NCBI RefSeq assembly: GCF_014839805.1 | Contig: NC_051132.1 | Coordinates: forward strand, 4,898,001-4,962,000 | DNA: 64,000 nt | Reading direction: 5' to 3' | From: Manduca sexta | Taxonomy: Eukaryota > Arthropoda > Insecta > Lepidoptera > Sphingidae | Translations under genes and position numbers: made by a program | Notes under the pieces: generated by a model | Database searches by the model: none | What the model was told of the DNA's origin: nothing | Seen by the model: only the letters and a program-made list of their open reading frames with translations | Part shown: positions 35,071-51,360 of the stretch, in pieces | Layout of the letters: the number at the start of each line of letters is the position of its first letter | Position numbering within the stretch: the stretch's first letter is position 1

Positions 35071-37349
35071 TTATGATAAGTACGTCAATAAAATAAAAGT
35101 GAATTGTTTGTTTATAGTCATAATTAATTGTAGAAAAAACTAATTTGGGATATATACTCTGTATGGTATGTAGATATTCTGTCTGCATGCCAATTGAATG
35201 ACTAAGATTTTTACAAAGGTCGCCAGAGCAAAATTCTGGTCACGTTTTTTATTGAGGCAAATAGTTTCAACATTTTGTTCCTATGCATCCACCGTAATTG
35301 CTTGAGCAAAGTTTCAGTAAGCAAATACATATTTAATCCACATCCTTGAGCCTTGGGTACAATATACCGACAGTACATATTTAAATATTGTACCAAGGCG
35401 GTCTGAATCTTGACTGAAATCCTGCTCTAATGATCCGATTCCAGTATATTGGTCACGCATGAATGGATTTTTCCAAATGAATCAGTTCATGGTGTTCATT
35501 TCTGATTTGTCTAAAGTTCAATTTTGAAGCATTAACGTCAGTATAAAAACTTCATCAATATATTAAAATCATAGGAGTTATTATCGCAGAATAAACAGAA
35601 ATACCTGTTATCAATTCCATGGCCTAACAGTTTTGATACGACAAAACAAAATAGTTTTTGTAAAAGCATGATGAAGTTCAACATTAGTAATTTAGGGTCA
35701 TGATAATGTACTTTCACTATTTTACATAATCAATGATTTAATTGCATAATACAACTATACATTTTAGTAAGCAGGTTCTATTAAGGACGACATTACGATT
35801 TGAATGAGCAATCTTCATTTAAAACGGCAGTAGATTTCTAATACAGTGTGGGTTATTAAAATAAAGACTGCGGCAAAACTAAGCGGACCACTTTTCGCTA
35901 TTGCGGTTAGAACTTAGAAGAAATTGCGCATACAGAAAGTAAATATTAATGGCATATATTTATACGAAAATAAAAACTATATCAATTGTATGCCTTCTGG
36001 AGCATAAATATATATGTATTTATGTCACAAATGATGTACTTGATTAAAAATATCCATGGTTGTTAGTTTCATATCAAACAGTCTTATTAGGTGACCCTCT
36101 TAGGAAACCCAAAGGAGCTAATATCAACGCGATACGACACGACGCAACGTAAAAATATGTAGTTTTACTGCATTATATTGGATGATTGTTAGTTTGGGTC
36201 AAGAAACCAACTTAAAATAATAATTCTAATAAAAGTCAGCGTGCATTAGGTCTTTTCTCATGCCCTAACTGATTATGATGACTAGACCCAATACTTTTTA
36301 CACTTTTACACTTACCAACACATTTACACTTACACTAAACATTACCAAACCAATTAGGCTATTTAAATTGCACTAAAATTCCGCCCCTACCTTACTTTCT
36401 TCCTGATGCATGAAAAGCAATAACACAAGTAAGTGTATCTCATAATTCCGTTAGTTGCTAATGATGACCAAAAAATTAAATTTTAATATAAATTCTATGT
36501 TTATTGAAGCAAATCTCCAGGAAGCTAGGGCATGCTACTCAGTAGTCTGTGACGACGGCAATTAAACGAATCGGCGAAAAGTCAGTTGGTGTACATTTTT
36601 TTTTTAATCACACATATTTTACATGAAATCAGCCAGTTAATTTGCTCGTCAAAATGTACATATATTTTAGTTATTTTATTAATTTTATTTCAATCATTAA
36701 ATAATCTTCAGACTATGCAAAAATAAGAAAAAAATCTATAGAACCTTGAATATCACTAAGAATCATCAAACAGCAACTATGGGCATATTTAATTCGGGTG
36801 CTAAATGCGTTTTTAATTAAGGTTATCTGATGAGCTGGTCTGAACTAGAAATAATATAGGTGAAATATTTATCTTTCACTACATCTATAATGCAGAAAAA
36901 AACAATGTCACAAAGAAATACTATAACAAATGATTTTTTGTTTATGTGAATGTTACACATTAAAATTAAACTATTTTGCGGATTTTACAATAGATATTGT
37001 AACATTGATTTAATTTGTGGATGACCAACACCTCAGTCTCTCCGTGACCACAAAGGTTGCAAAGTCTTTGAAACTTCGGAGAAAATTAAAATATATAAAC
37101 CACAATAAAATCTGAAAAATAGTTTCATTTTAATACTGTAATAAATTTAGTTCTGGCAGCAACCCTAAGCTGGTATTATGGTATGTGAACAATATTGTAT
37201 TTATACTATAATTTTTTATAAGAAAAATATATAATCCATACTCATGAATTTCTGTGTGTCCAACTATTTTGCTCTAAGACTGTTACCTTTAAGCTGCTGA
37301 ATGGATTTTCATTAAATTTTGTATCAAGTAACTTGTATATCAATAAATA

Positions 37350-37650
37350 ATATCGGCCCATATTTGTATACTGTCCCACTGCTGGGCACAGGCCTCCTAT
37401 ACTACTGAGAGATTAAGCCTTAGTCCACCACACTGGCCTAAGATTGGTAGAATTCATACTCCCTCAAAATTTCTATAAAGAACTTCTCAGGTATGCAGGT
37501 TTCCTTGCAATATTTTCCTTCACCGTTAAAGCAAGTGATAATTCACAAAGAAAACACACATAATTTTTTTAAAGAGGTACCCTTGGTATTTGAACCTGAA
37601 GACATTTGTTTGGTAGTCTGTTCCACACACAACTAGGCTAATGCCACTTC
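37350..37650 (-). mobile_element. tRNA-derived SINE, minus strand, block copy 2
   Basis: Counterpart of 21085-21388 with small indels, for example a shorter ccttcaccgttaaagc in place of ccttcaccccgttaaagc. The copy-2 version is closer to the family consensus at these sites. Confidence 0.8.
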
Positions 37651-38187
37651 TTAAGTGATGTAATCACAAGAAAAAAGGCTATAGGCTACTTTTATTTTTA
37701 TAAAATTCACACACCATTTTCAATGCTGATACATTCATAAGCAATAGCTAATTATAAATATTCTCAAAATTTTAGACTGCAATAAGTGAAAAGTTTGTTG
37801 ATTTTCAATTGGTCACCTAACTTTAATCAGTAATAACGGTTTGGTATCAATTTTTTTTGCCTAATTTCACAAGTAACATTATTGCAATATTATTTACCTC
37901 AATAACTTTTGGACAATGAAACCTACACAGTCCTACCTTGTCCTATTAACATAATATGCAATAGCATCTTAGGAATTTTCATCTTCACTTCACAACCAAA
38001 CACTTAAAAAATAGTTTACTGTTTCAGAGTTTACATTATTACTTATTTCATTTTCATTTACAGTTATTACAATATAGGTAAAAATAACTCAAGCGGCATG
38101 CGCAAACTTCAGGACCACCAGAGAACATTCTATTCCATCGCCCATCTACACATAGCCCCAATTTTATGCAAATTACCAGACACTCAC

Positions 38188-38364
38188 CCATTTGGTCGTA
38201 CCAATGCATTTGCATGGCTGGACCCAAGCTGCCAAGCGATCGTCATCTTCCGTAGCAAAACACACCCAACACGACTTCGTGTTCTCATCTTCAACGGGCT
38301 GCAAGGCATGCGATCCCCCCACACTGGTGCCTTGACCCTCCGACACAGGTTTTTCACTCGACAT
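38188..38364 (-). CDS. Second copy of MARCHF5 exon 1
   Basis: All 59 codons match exon 1 at 21925-22101, including the ATG (38364-38362), the finger residues C32, C35, C51 and C53, and the GTGAGT donor. To its left only intron 1 sequence to 33887 is present before a gap, and no exon 2 or 3 follows in this block. As drawn it cannot make a protein by itself. I take it as the other allele of exon 1 rather than a second gene. Confidence 0.7.
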
Positions 38365-41300
38365 TGTAATGCGTATAAAACGATAAAATTTACACACTCG
38401 TGCACAAAACACTACTGATAACAGCTTTTGCCAAGGCCTTTACAAAGTTATAAAACAAAAACATATTTTTTCTCCTTGAACGATAAAAATATATTTTGCT
38501 ATCACTAATCAACACAGCAAAACGAGCAGCTGTTTCGCAAGGTTTTGTGAAATTTCATTCAATTGTAACGTCAAGTGAATAGCTATCTCTGAAGCCCGGA
38601 ATGAACTGCGAATGAAAACGATTAATGACTAACTTCAGATCGTAGAGTTGCCAGCGCTCTTTTTAGATTTCTACAGCTGATATCAAAAATGTTTTATGAA
38701 TTCTTATACCATGATCTATGTTACTTGAATAATAATAATAATAAATAAAATAAATTTCACAAATAATGATAGTTTGCTTTTTCCGAACATAAAGATCTTA
38801 AATAAATCACAAAAACTTCACTAATCAAAAATAATTATTACTTTAACTTGTAAAAAAAAACTGAAGCAGCAAGCAATCAGCTCAGCAATAAAATATAATA
38901 ACGGTTTAAGTGTTATGAAAAATCCCAATCTTAATAATTTTACAGCACCCTTTTTTATTTGCAGAACATAATATTTATTATAAAATTTATATAAAATTAC
39001 ATCGGTAGAATGGCCCAACATATTCAGATACTATTACCTATTATCTATATTATGGAAAATGGTGTGTAAAAATGTATAAAAATAAACATTTTATAATGCA
39101 ACGCATGAGATGAGAGATATATGATATGCAGATTATTTGTCTATTCGCAACACCAAGTATGATATTATAAATATTATTTATAAAATATGCATTTTAACAA
39201 TTAGATAACTTACAATGAAACATTCACTAATACCAGTATAATATACATTATGAAGTTATATTAACTGGGGAAGTAAAGCGGGTGATAGACGTTCGAATAA
39301 GTACGCGTACTTGTGGATCACCCGCATGCTTTTTACGCCTACGTATCATCTGAACTATGCGTACTGAAAAATCGTGCGTAAAATCGCTGAGCAACTTAAC
39401 TGTTTAAAATTTTGCTCATAGCTCGTCTCTGATCTTACGTATGACATACTTATTAAAAAAAATGTGATAAAAAACCCTTTTTTGGTTAATCCTACTCTTT
39501 TCCCCAAACTTCAATGATATCTTCGTTTTTTTCGCGTTCTTTAAAACCACGAGTATAAAGTTCGTACATCTATTAGCCACGTAAAAAAAGAAAATGTTAA
39601 TTAATGTCAAAAAAGTCACGGTTCAATCTATGCAGTCTTCAAGAAGGATACAATTATATAGTCTGTATATATATTATTATAGTCTGGCAGTACTGAGTAC
39701 TTCCGTAGGGATGTAGACATAATCGGTGCAAAATATTAAATCGATAAACATATTGTATACGGACTCATCAAACTGCAAATCGACTCAACAAAAAAAATTA
39801 AGGATGTCTTAGATTATAATTAATACTACGATATAAATCTACATCGTGTCCTCGAGTGAAACAAAACAACTCAGCGTTTTAGAGCTTCTACTCCCAATAA
39901 CACTATATCCTGCCTATGTTACACATAGCAGTCGTAGTATTTTAATAGAAACAATAATTAATACGATTATATATCAATTAAAAACATCACGAAGTCCGAA
40001 AAACAAATTTGTTGACACCATTGACGTATATTCTACCGAAGTACATGTATATCGATGGTTGACATACTTTAAACTTTGGCGTTTGAATTTAAATAAAAGG
40101 AATCGACCAGTTTCTCTTTTATGAGTATTACGAAAGTATTTGTCTGTTTTTATTTATATAATATGTATGATTATTTGTGAGGATTACCAACTTTGCGTAT
40201 AAAAATCATGGTTAGTTTTTTTATTCCGTACAAATTATAAAATTATAAGCGGAAGTATCAAATAAATTACATTACAACCTAGTTATACTTAATCTATTTT
40301 AGAAATACGAGGCCTTTATAAAATCTAGCCCAAGAGGAGAGGGAGGAGAGGAGAATCTAAAATTACTTATATTAGTCATCTATCACTTCAATCGAGTTTT
40401 TAATAACAATTTATAATAGATACTTGATTGTTTTGTAACACAAAGAATTTAAAATTAAATTTTGTTGCGTCCAAAAAAAATATCTTATTCGATTTATAAT
40501 CGATTTACTTCCGAAAACGACATCACTACTGGTATCACGTTCCAGAGACTACTCACAAAAATAGATTATAAGCATATTGGTCAGAATTCAATATATTGAT
40601 GTCTTGTTTGCACATAAGAAAAATCATTCTGCTGTCACCGTCACACATACATGTGAATATTGCAAAATCTGCTGAAATTCCCATTTCCGAGTAAACTGTA
40701 TTGTAATTTTAGCAGTGAGCAGCGCGGTCCCCACATAATCCGCGCGCTGAAGTTGTGGTTGTGCGAATTATGTACAGTGATTGAAAAAGGTTTACCGTTT
40801 ACTTGTAGAATTACTGAATTAAACCACGTGCCTTATTCAGTGTTCAAGTTAATTAATCCTTTGGGTAACTCTGTGTAAGTATTAATTATTTATATTATTT
40901 AATTTATCATAAATACTTTAAATCGTTTGTATACTTATAAAATAAATAAACCTACGTGTACTTAACTATCAAGTTATTTATAAGTATTTAATCCGAAAGA
41001 TTAATTCAATTTTGTTATTAAAATATTTTGCTCTCGATAATATCGAGATGATGTTATCTAAGACATTTATGTAACAAGTCTGTGCTAAGCTGTTATTTTT
41101 ATGAGTTTCATGTATGATATATATTGATATTTATTTCGTATTTTGTAATTGCAGGACAATTTTTTTTTTATTTTGTTGACATCTTATTACATAAGTTTGT
41201 AACTGCTTAAATAAAAAAAATATTTGTTAATTTTTTAATAGAACCAATACACTATTCACTGTAAATTGGGTCATAAGTTCTACATCTATACTATTACTAT

Positions 41301-42675
41301 TATAACTTTTATGTTTGCCAAAAGTTACTATAAGATTCTAGGAGTAGTGCTTTTTGTCTTGGTTTTGTAATTCATCATATAGTACTTATATCTCATAAAT
41401 ACATCAACATCTAACTGTAAAAATAATTTTAGTTTTTGTCGTGTACAGTCAGCAACAAAAATAAATAAACAAATACAAAACTTTAACACATTAACTTCAA
41501 TCATTTTTTATCCTAAATAAATTAAATACCAAAAATAAACATTAAAACTTTATTTTGTAAAAAAAATATTCTTGATATGTACACAAACTTTTAAAACCAA
41601 TTTTAAATTTTGAATTTGATAAGCTACTTTCGTGAGTGACTGTAAAAATAATTTTAAATACCTTTTTTTTTTCAAATTATGATAAGTATTTTACAACTAT
41701 ATAGCTGGAAAGAACATTCTGGTACTCATGAAGAAGTATATAAATAATAGATAGTAACTGACAATAAGTAGTAATTATAATTAATTGCCTACCACTTCTG
41801 ATGGATAGTATTGGCATATTTAACCTCATGTCTGACCCCCTTATCATGGGTATTATGATATGGTAACAGTGATTCATGATTTTTTTATTTTATTAGCAAT
41901 ATGTGTTAGTATTTTTCAACAATTTAATATGATTGCGTTATGCTTCTACTTAGGCCAATTATATTTGGATTAATATAGTTAATTATTCATAAAAAAATAA
42001 AACATGTTTTGTAAAAAAGTGTCAAGTAATGATTATTTACCTTAATATGTTCCACACTTTTACATCTTTTAATTAAAATATGCATTGCTAGCCCAATTTT
42101 TCATTTCTTTTTTTATTTTATAGAATGTACTTTTTTTACATTATTTGATGTTAATGCAATAATTAACAAAATCAGACTTTAAATCTAGATCATTAAGTAC
42201 TTATAACAATAAAATTTTAATATACTCCTACTTGTAACTAGAAAATCCAGAAAGTTTGTGTCAGTACCCAGCATCACAATACTAGAAGAGGCATCTGCCA
42301 TATTAGATTTCTATATCACAAAATTACATTTAACAGTTAAAATCTTTTTTACCGAATGACATATTATCTACTAGAATTTATTTCCTTTACGATACTGTAT
42401 GACTTCAAAATTAAATGAAAACTGTAAATACTATATTTAAATTAGGCAAATTTTTGCATGGGGTTAATCCGATCTGCCATGGAACGACGAAATACCGATA
42501 TTCTGTTTGTTAGCACCGTAAACATTATTTACTTGATAGAATCATATATGTGAACTAGTAGAATGTAGGGAAGATGGGGTCGCAGGTAGTGTTGTCAAGA
42601 AACAAAAATTATAACTCAATTGCAAGTTATTTGATTTATACGATGTTACACCTCCTACGATATTACCCCAACGCG

Positions 42676-44034
<1,359 letters not shown>

Positions 44035-44209
44035 TATATATATATATATATAATTTATAGGTCACTATAACCAAAGCGTCTATGCAGCCTCTATTCATTT
44101 TTCAACTGATAAATGTAAATAGCATTTTGATAAAATCTCTAAGTAATATCTAATCTTATTCTTAATATAAATAAGAATCAATTACTGGTGCTAGATCTTT
44201 CATATTATG

Positions 44210-44478
44210 TGAGAGTCCGCCTGGGTAGGTACCACCGCAATGTTACTGCCGCAAAGCAGCAGTGTGTAGTCACTGTTGTGTTCCGGTTTGAAGGACATTG
44301 TAGCCAGTGTAACTACTGGACATAATAAGACATCTCATGTCTCAGGATGGCGAGCGTAGTAGAATGCCAAACAATACTTTGTAATTCAAGGTTTTGGATG
44401 GTATTTCTACTGTTTATGGGCGATCGTATCGCTTAGCATCAGCCGAACGACAAGCTCGTCTCGTCATTTCAAGACATA
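44210..44478 (+). mobile_element. LINE-type 3' tail fragment, block copy 2
   Basis: Counterpart of 26321-26590. It keeps gtagccagtgtaactactgg, where copy 1 reads gtaactaaaag. Confidence 0.6.
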
Positions 44479-46305
44479 AAAAATCTATACAAAATACTTA
44501 GTACTTACATTTATAACTAGTATTAGTATTCCATTACGATTAGATATTTACATATAAGTACATTGTTATAATATGTATAATGCAGATACGGCGCAAATTG
44601 TAATTTTAAACAAATGTATCTACTATCTATACACCCATCATTTATTCGTGGATAACGACAGTAATTATAAGAAGTACTTATTAGAAAACAATCAATTAAA
44701 CTTTGCAATATGCATTGTAAATATAATAATACTTCTATATTACCACCAACATCCATGGCGTTCCCAAAAGGTCGAATGGTTCCTCCACATTTTCATTGTG
44801 ACCAAAGATTATGTTTTAATTAAGTATTTTACGATCTTTGCTCCTTTAATTACCAAAATACGCGTATTAGGACAAAAAGTAACAGAATAGTATGCTGTAA
44901 ATTTTACATATTAACAAATGTTCAAAAGCCCGTAATATTAGGTAAAAAAAGGCAAAGCAATTATTCCATTCCAGTATATAATCATAAGAAAACGTGGGAA
45001 ATGGGAGCATAGTGAAAACTTTTTCTCTCGCACGCCCACATCGCAATAACTAATGACGTCATTATCGTAGTAGTACATCCTGTTATTTTTTACTTTCACC
45101 AGTTTTAAAAGGATTTAATATATTTAATTTTGAGTGATTTAAAAATCTCAATTCTTTGAGAGTTGAAATTTTAACCTATTAGAATATTATACCAAATTAA
45201 GGCGAGTCATCATCATAGAAATCGGGTACCCTATCAAACATTTTTAAAAATATTTCTTTTAGTTTTATGCGCAGTAGTATTTATCGTCTTTCAGATATAC
45301 ATTAAAGATATGTATCTACGAAATGAATAACCTAATTTGTATTGCAAGCACTAGATTTACATCAGAATCTTATCAATATTTATGGATCTAATACTGTAGT
45401 AAGTCATATATTTAGTGCCAATAGTACTCGACATTATTATGCAGATATTGTCTTTCAAGCACTAGCTTGAAAGACAATAATATATAAGCGACAAATATAC
45501 CGAAAATAAGTTATGCAGCACATATTTGGAATTGTCAGACTTTTCTGGGTTTGATCTAGGTTTTGTACCACTAGGACAGTTTTTATATTAGACTTCATTT
45601 TTATAGAGTAAAAGTTTAATTGTTATGAATATTATTATGAAAATCAAAATGAAACCGATTTACTCGAAAGTTAAACTCCTGCAAAGTACTAAAATAATGA
45701 AAGATATCAACATAACTAAATATAGACTCGCTGCTGGATGAATTCATTCATATTTTATCTTGCTGTTCAATGAGAAGAATGGGTTCGTAATGCATTTACG
45801 ACTTATTGTACGTGTTCATTGGTATTATACTTGTGTAATTCGAGTACGTGGAACAGCCTTGAGTGACAGTAGTCGACGATAGACTGCAATTGCACGATGC
45901 ATAGTGCACAGTGCAGCGTTCATTGTGCTTGTTTAGGATAATCAACTAGTTGTTTGACAAATAACATAATCCAAATAACTCATAATATACTTAATGTTAT
46001 AATTTTCCTTATAATATTGCACGTCCTCTTATACAAATAATACCAAATTACTGCATTTATAGGAATCGGAATTCTAGATGATATAAGAACATTAATTAGT
46101 CTAACCTATTACTTGCTGAACAATATTTTAAGGTCTGTACAATATGTGTATAATAGGAAAAAAGTGGGAGATAGGTCAGACACAATGTAAACTATTTATT
46201 TTCCTAGTTAAAAGTTGGAAGTCAGTGGCATGTTTTCAAACATACAAAAGATATTTTGTTCAACATAGTATTACGAATACAATACGTTACCGATAGAACT
46301 TGTGG

Positions 46306-46644
46306 CGGCGATAGCCTAGTTGGGTGTGGAACGGTCTGCCAAGATGAATGTCCGCACTCCGCAGGTTCAAATCCCAAGGGCACATACCTCTTGACTTTTC
46401 TAAAAAAATCATGTGTGTATTCTTTGTGAATTTATCGTTCGCTTTAACGGTGAAGGAAAACATCGTGAGGAAACCTGCACATCCGAGAAGTTCTCTATAG
46501 GAATTTCGAAGGTGTGTGAAGTCTACTAATCCGCACTAGGCCAGCGTGGTGGACTAAGGCCTAATCCCTCTTAATAGTAGAGTAGGCCCGTGCTCAGCAG
46601 TGGGCAAGTATATAATACAGGGCTGATATTATTATTTTTATATT
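46306..46644 (+). mobile_element. tRNA-derived SINE, block copy 2
   Basis: Counterpart of 28307-28646 with the same 13-bp flanking repeat at 46293-46305 and 46645-46657. Confidence 0.88.
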
Positions 46645-47576
46645 ATAGAACTTGTGGTCATATAATTATCTTAACAATTATCAAATATATTTTAGGTCTC
46701 GTTACGTAAGATAATATGGTCGGGAAACAGATAAACATTCGATTCGTAAATCGTAGTTCAAATATTATGATCCTTATGTGAATTGACAACGCGAGGTGTA
46801 GCGTTGTGATAAGGTGGTTTCGCAAAAAAATGTTTTTAAAGGAAATCTTGATAACATGTGCGCGGATCGTTTGAACTGCGATAAATAAATTTATACCAAT
46901 GGTTGTCTTAAATGATGAGAATCTCTGAATTTCGTAACTGTAAATAGAGATAACTTCTGCGATTCTCATTATGATTCTTACTATTTTGAGTGTCGGCACT
47001 CAGATTTACAAGTTATTTCTATTTAAAAATTAATAAATAATTCATTTTTTTATTTTAAACGTGATAACCCCCTTGGATTTAGATAACTAGCTTATAGGTC
47101 TTCCAAGTCAATAATGTTTGTTGCAAGAAATAAAATAAATATTTCGGTAAACGTATTAGGAAATAAAATACGGTAGTGTAAACATTGCGCGCGTGTAAAC
47201 TGACTAGTAAATCACGTAACAATAGTAATGGTAAACTTAAGCTATATGGGAATCGGCAGTAAGAATTTGTTTTTTTGACGTAAGTAAGTATATCATTGTC
47301 AAACAATCAACAATATCGAGAAATACGCAAACGAGTAAGTTAGTTACTTGATACGACTACTATGAGATAATGCCTAAATTCCTGCTAGCAGTACTGACGT
47401 GAAGTCACAGCTCGTTTCTGCTTTTTGTATGATATTACTGGAGGCCCAAATAACTCTGTCCTCTCTCTAATCCTAATTCCTTTCCTTTAGTAAGGCCAGC
47501 AAACCCATGATTATTCTGTGACAATGTGTCATGTCGGTGGCTTTTTTGGCCATTCGAAATTTGAACAAGAGATGCA

Positions 47577-47811
47577 GACATATCGGCTGACCTACTTGCG
47601 CGTTTGCCAGACTTAAAAAAATATATTCCTTATGCGAAAATCAACATTCGCAGTATCGTTGACTTTCGGTTCACCGCACCCACAGCGAATGCGGAGTGCC
47701 GAGTGCCCAGTTCGCACTCCGCACTCGTCAGAGTACCGCGTCGCGGGCGCACGCCGCGTCTCACGTTCTTGTTCGCATACTTTCACATCGTTGCATCACG
47801 TGTCGAATAAC
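47577..47811 (+). promoter_or_regulatory. CpG-rich island, block copy 2
   Basis: Counterpart of 29581-29815, with no differences that I could find. Confidence 0.35.
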
Positions 47812-49847
47812 TGTTACCAAATGTACGTTTGTATTATGTTTACTATCATATCTATGTTTATCTATATCCATTTTATCTTAAAATAAGTGGGATAATATCC
47901 AAGCGGTAAATGGAGCGCAGATGAATAAAGTGCATTGGATGTTCGCGTTGAAATTCTAAGATGAAAGATAACCATACATCAATAAGGAGTTTTACTTTCG
48001 CTGAGCAAGGACTTTTTAATTTAGTTTTGATGTATAATTTTAATATAGATACTAAGTACGTACATACATAGATATATGTCTACAAACGACCTCGAGGATC
48101 ACCTGATGTTAAGTTTACGTTGCATTCGCTCATTTTCTCATTATAGTACCAGTTTTATATTTAATTGCCGAGAGAAAAACAGTGCGACAACGGAAAGTTA
48201 ATAAACAAACAACGGTTAAAAAAAAATTAGGACTATACTGTCTCCACGTGTCTACTTGTGTCCTAAAAAGATTACAAATATTCGTTTCACGTCCAAAGTA
48301 AATGGTCACCCTATGCCTAACTTTTCGAACCTTGACCTTCCTAATATAATCTCCCCTCGTATTGAATTGAAACGTCGATCGCCACGGTCCATGCACTTTA
48401 CAATAACAGAAAACTCTGGAAGGATAATTCACAATGTAATGGTTAATATACTCTTAAATTCTCGTATAATATTAATGAGGAACTAAAGTTTGTGGTAATT
48501 ACGTTTGAGTCAGTAATCAGAGTATGTTATTTACATTACTTAAATAACATTGAAATGCAGAGCATCAAAAAACAATGATGTCCATGGTCAGTTGTGACTA
48601 CCATCAAGCGAGCTACTCGCTCGTCACGTCATACAAAAAAAATAACCTAAGAATTCGTTGCTTCCCAATTTGCTACAATAATGATATAACGTATGTTTAT
48701 CAAGGGTGTTCAATAGACATAACCAGCATCGCTTGCATCAACCTCGGCGTCAAGGCTAACCTGCGCCAGACTGAGTATGACTTGACATATCTTAGTAATA
48801 TTTAATGATTCGTGCTATACATACATATTATATTGTACAAGACCAGTAATGTTGAGTAGGGTATCTTACGTCAGTACATGTTATGTAGAGCTCCGGGTTT
48901 ATTATTATGTTTTCATTGAGCAAATTAATTGCTTTAATGCTCGAAATGGGTTTCAATAAGCGATGGTAGATACCTTTGTATGCCCTTATAAGATTAATTC
49001 TCAAAATAAATGTACGCAACGAAATAGTTTTTAAGAAACGTGAATCGTTTTTTTTGTTTGGCTTAATACATTTTTTCAATATATTATTTGATAGAACGAA
49101 TGTATTAAGACTTACTAAAAAAAAGACAAGGGAGACAGAAAATACTGTAACAGTATTTCTTAAAACTATTTCGTAACGCGCATTTATTTTATAAATAGTC
49201 ATATACGTTGTTCGTTTATAGAGTTCAAATGATTGGACGCTAATTAACACTGCATTTGTAGTAATGTAAGCTCGCTGTGGACCACGCATGTTGTATCACC
49301 TAAACTCTACATAGAGTACTTAGATTCGTAGATGGAAGGGGGAAGTTTTGGCTTTGAATCCCTCTAAAGTCTACACTAAAGAGAGGTCTCTAGTGTAGTC
49401 ATAGTTTTATAATATTGTTTTGAATACCCAACAACCACCTGAGTTTAACTTAATCTGAAATAACAGAGAGAAACAGCTGTTCTGAAATACATTCTATAAT
49501 TTTTATATCGTTATTAGGAAATACAGGACCCACACTAAGAAACTTGGCGTGTTTTGTAATAGTACCGGCTGTGTACTAGTTGATTGATGCTACGTGCCTA
49601 GTCGAGCGTATTGATACCACATTGAGACTATTATTTGCTTATTTGAATTCATATGTTGTCAGATGCACAGCGTCACACAAAACACATTTAATGACAGGTC
49701 AGTTTTTTAACAAATAACATTTAATGTAAGTAATATTCAACTAGAATACACCAAACTATACCTGACGCCGTACCCAAGATGTCTTTCTACAATCGTTAAT
49801 GCTAGTATGAAACAAAAAAAAATATGGTAATGATAAAGATATTTTAT

Positions 49848-50178
49848 ATTTTTTTAAGAGCGGCGATAGCCTAATTGGGTGTGGAACGGACTGCCAAGAC
49901 GAATGTCCGCAGGTTCAAATCCCAGGGCACACACCTCTGACTTTTCTAAAAATCATGTGTGTATTCTTTGTGAATTTCTCGTTCGCTTTAACGGTGAAGG
50001 AAAACATCGTGAGGAAACCTGCACATCTGAGAAGTTCTCATAAGGAAATTTCGAAGGTGTGTGAAGTTTACCAATCCGCACTAGGCCAGCGTGGTGGACT
50101 AAGGCCTAATCCCTCTCAGTAGTAGAGGAGGCCCGTGCTCAGCAGTGGGCAAGTATATAATACAGGGCTGATATTATT
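49848..50178 (+). mobile_element. tRNA-derived SINE, block copy 2
   Basis: Counterpart of 31851-32180, flanked by the same 18-bp repeat (49830-49847 and 50179-50196). It differs at cccagggcac (copy 1: cccaagggcac) and gaatttctcg (copy 1: gaatttatcg), which helps to trace the inverted block. Confidence 0.88.
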
Positions 50179-51155
50179 ATGATAAAGATATTTTATGTAT
50201 TAATATGTATGCTATTGGTATACCTTTTAAATAAATAAATAAAAACCTTCCTCAGTTTGTGGGGCCTTCGAGGCTATCAGTAGTTACCAGGCGGAAACTT
50301 GATAGTCTGGAATTACAATAATTGTCACATATGCAAAATCTACCTTAGAATACACGAAGTCTAATAATAATGATAAGTTATTATTTAAATATTACGTATC
50401 TTATATGCATAATCCATTATTCATGTGTTGTTTTTTCATCAATCTCGCTGTCTTGAACACAACCAGCACACATTACTCGAATGTTTTCATTTTTTCATGA
50501 AATAAATGTCACGGTCATAAAAATGGCGAAGCAAGACTATTATTTAATTATGATATAGCATTGCCGCATTCTGTTATATTATTTAAAGTCCTGCTCCATA
50601 GAAATAAATAATATTTAAAATAAATTATCGAACATAAAAAACCAGGCATTAGAAATATTAGCGTTGGATTAATTGGTATCGACAAATATTTTTCATATAT
50701 CGTTATTACACTACAAGTTCGATGTGCAACGTCTACTCTACGCACTATCACGCTTTTGAATTTATCATTACAATATACTCTACCAGTTAGTTGGAAAGAA
50801 AAATGTAGATCCGGGTATAGGGAAGGAAAAACCTTACATGCAGTTTAAAAAAAACAGTATTTTTAGCCAAGAATCAACCCCGTTGTTTTTTTACAAAAAA
50901 CAATATATTGTATTATTACGCCATTCTGTATGCGGCAAACTAAATGAAAGAGATAGATTTTAACTCAAACGCCTTTACGAAAACGTCTATCAGCGCTTAG
51001 ACTATCCAGTTTCAATATTTGAGTAATATATTCAATGTGAATAAGGTTATTGCGATCGTGAATACAAAATACGATTTCTTACATATAATATATGCTCTAG
51101 AATATACGGATATATTTCCTGAAAAACATCGAAACACAACAACGAGCGTTGCCAT

Positions 51156-51360
51156 TTAAGGCGATACCTCAAGGTTCATTTTCATACATTTTGTTCTGGG
51201 TAACTAAACAAGTATTGGCAAGTAAAGAATTTAAATTCACGTCTAGTTAGTGATTAGTTCTCGCAGTTGAAAGAAAAATGTAAAAATAATTAATAATCAT
51301 GGATATTTCGGCCTTTAAATTTCGTCATATTAAATTTTAAAGGCCGAAATATCCATGATT
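51156..51360 (+). mobile_element. Palindromic TTAA element, block copy 2, cut by the gap
   Basis: The same left end (TTAA, ggcgatacctcaagg) as at 33153, and the same inner palindrome with loop cgtcatatt. The sequence stops a few bases into the second arm (ccatgatt) at the gap. Confidence 0.75.

Noticed and set aside
48828..49289. 153-codon minus-strand frame, the longest real-sequence frame in the window
   Set aside because: The copy-1 equivalent (30832-31083) is shortened by single-base indels, so the frame is not kept between alleles. No domain is visible and the composition is AT-driven.
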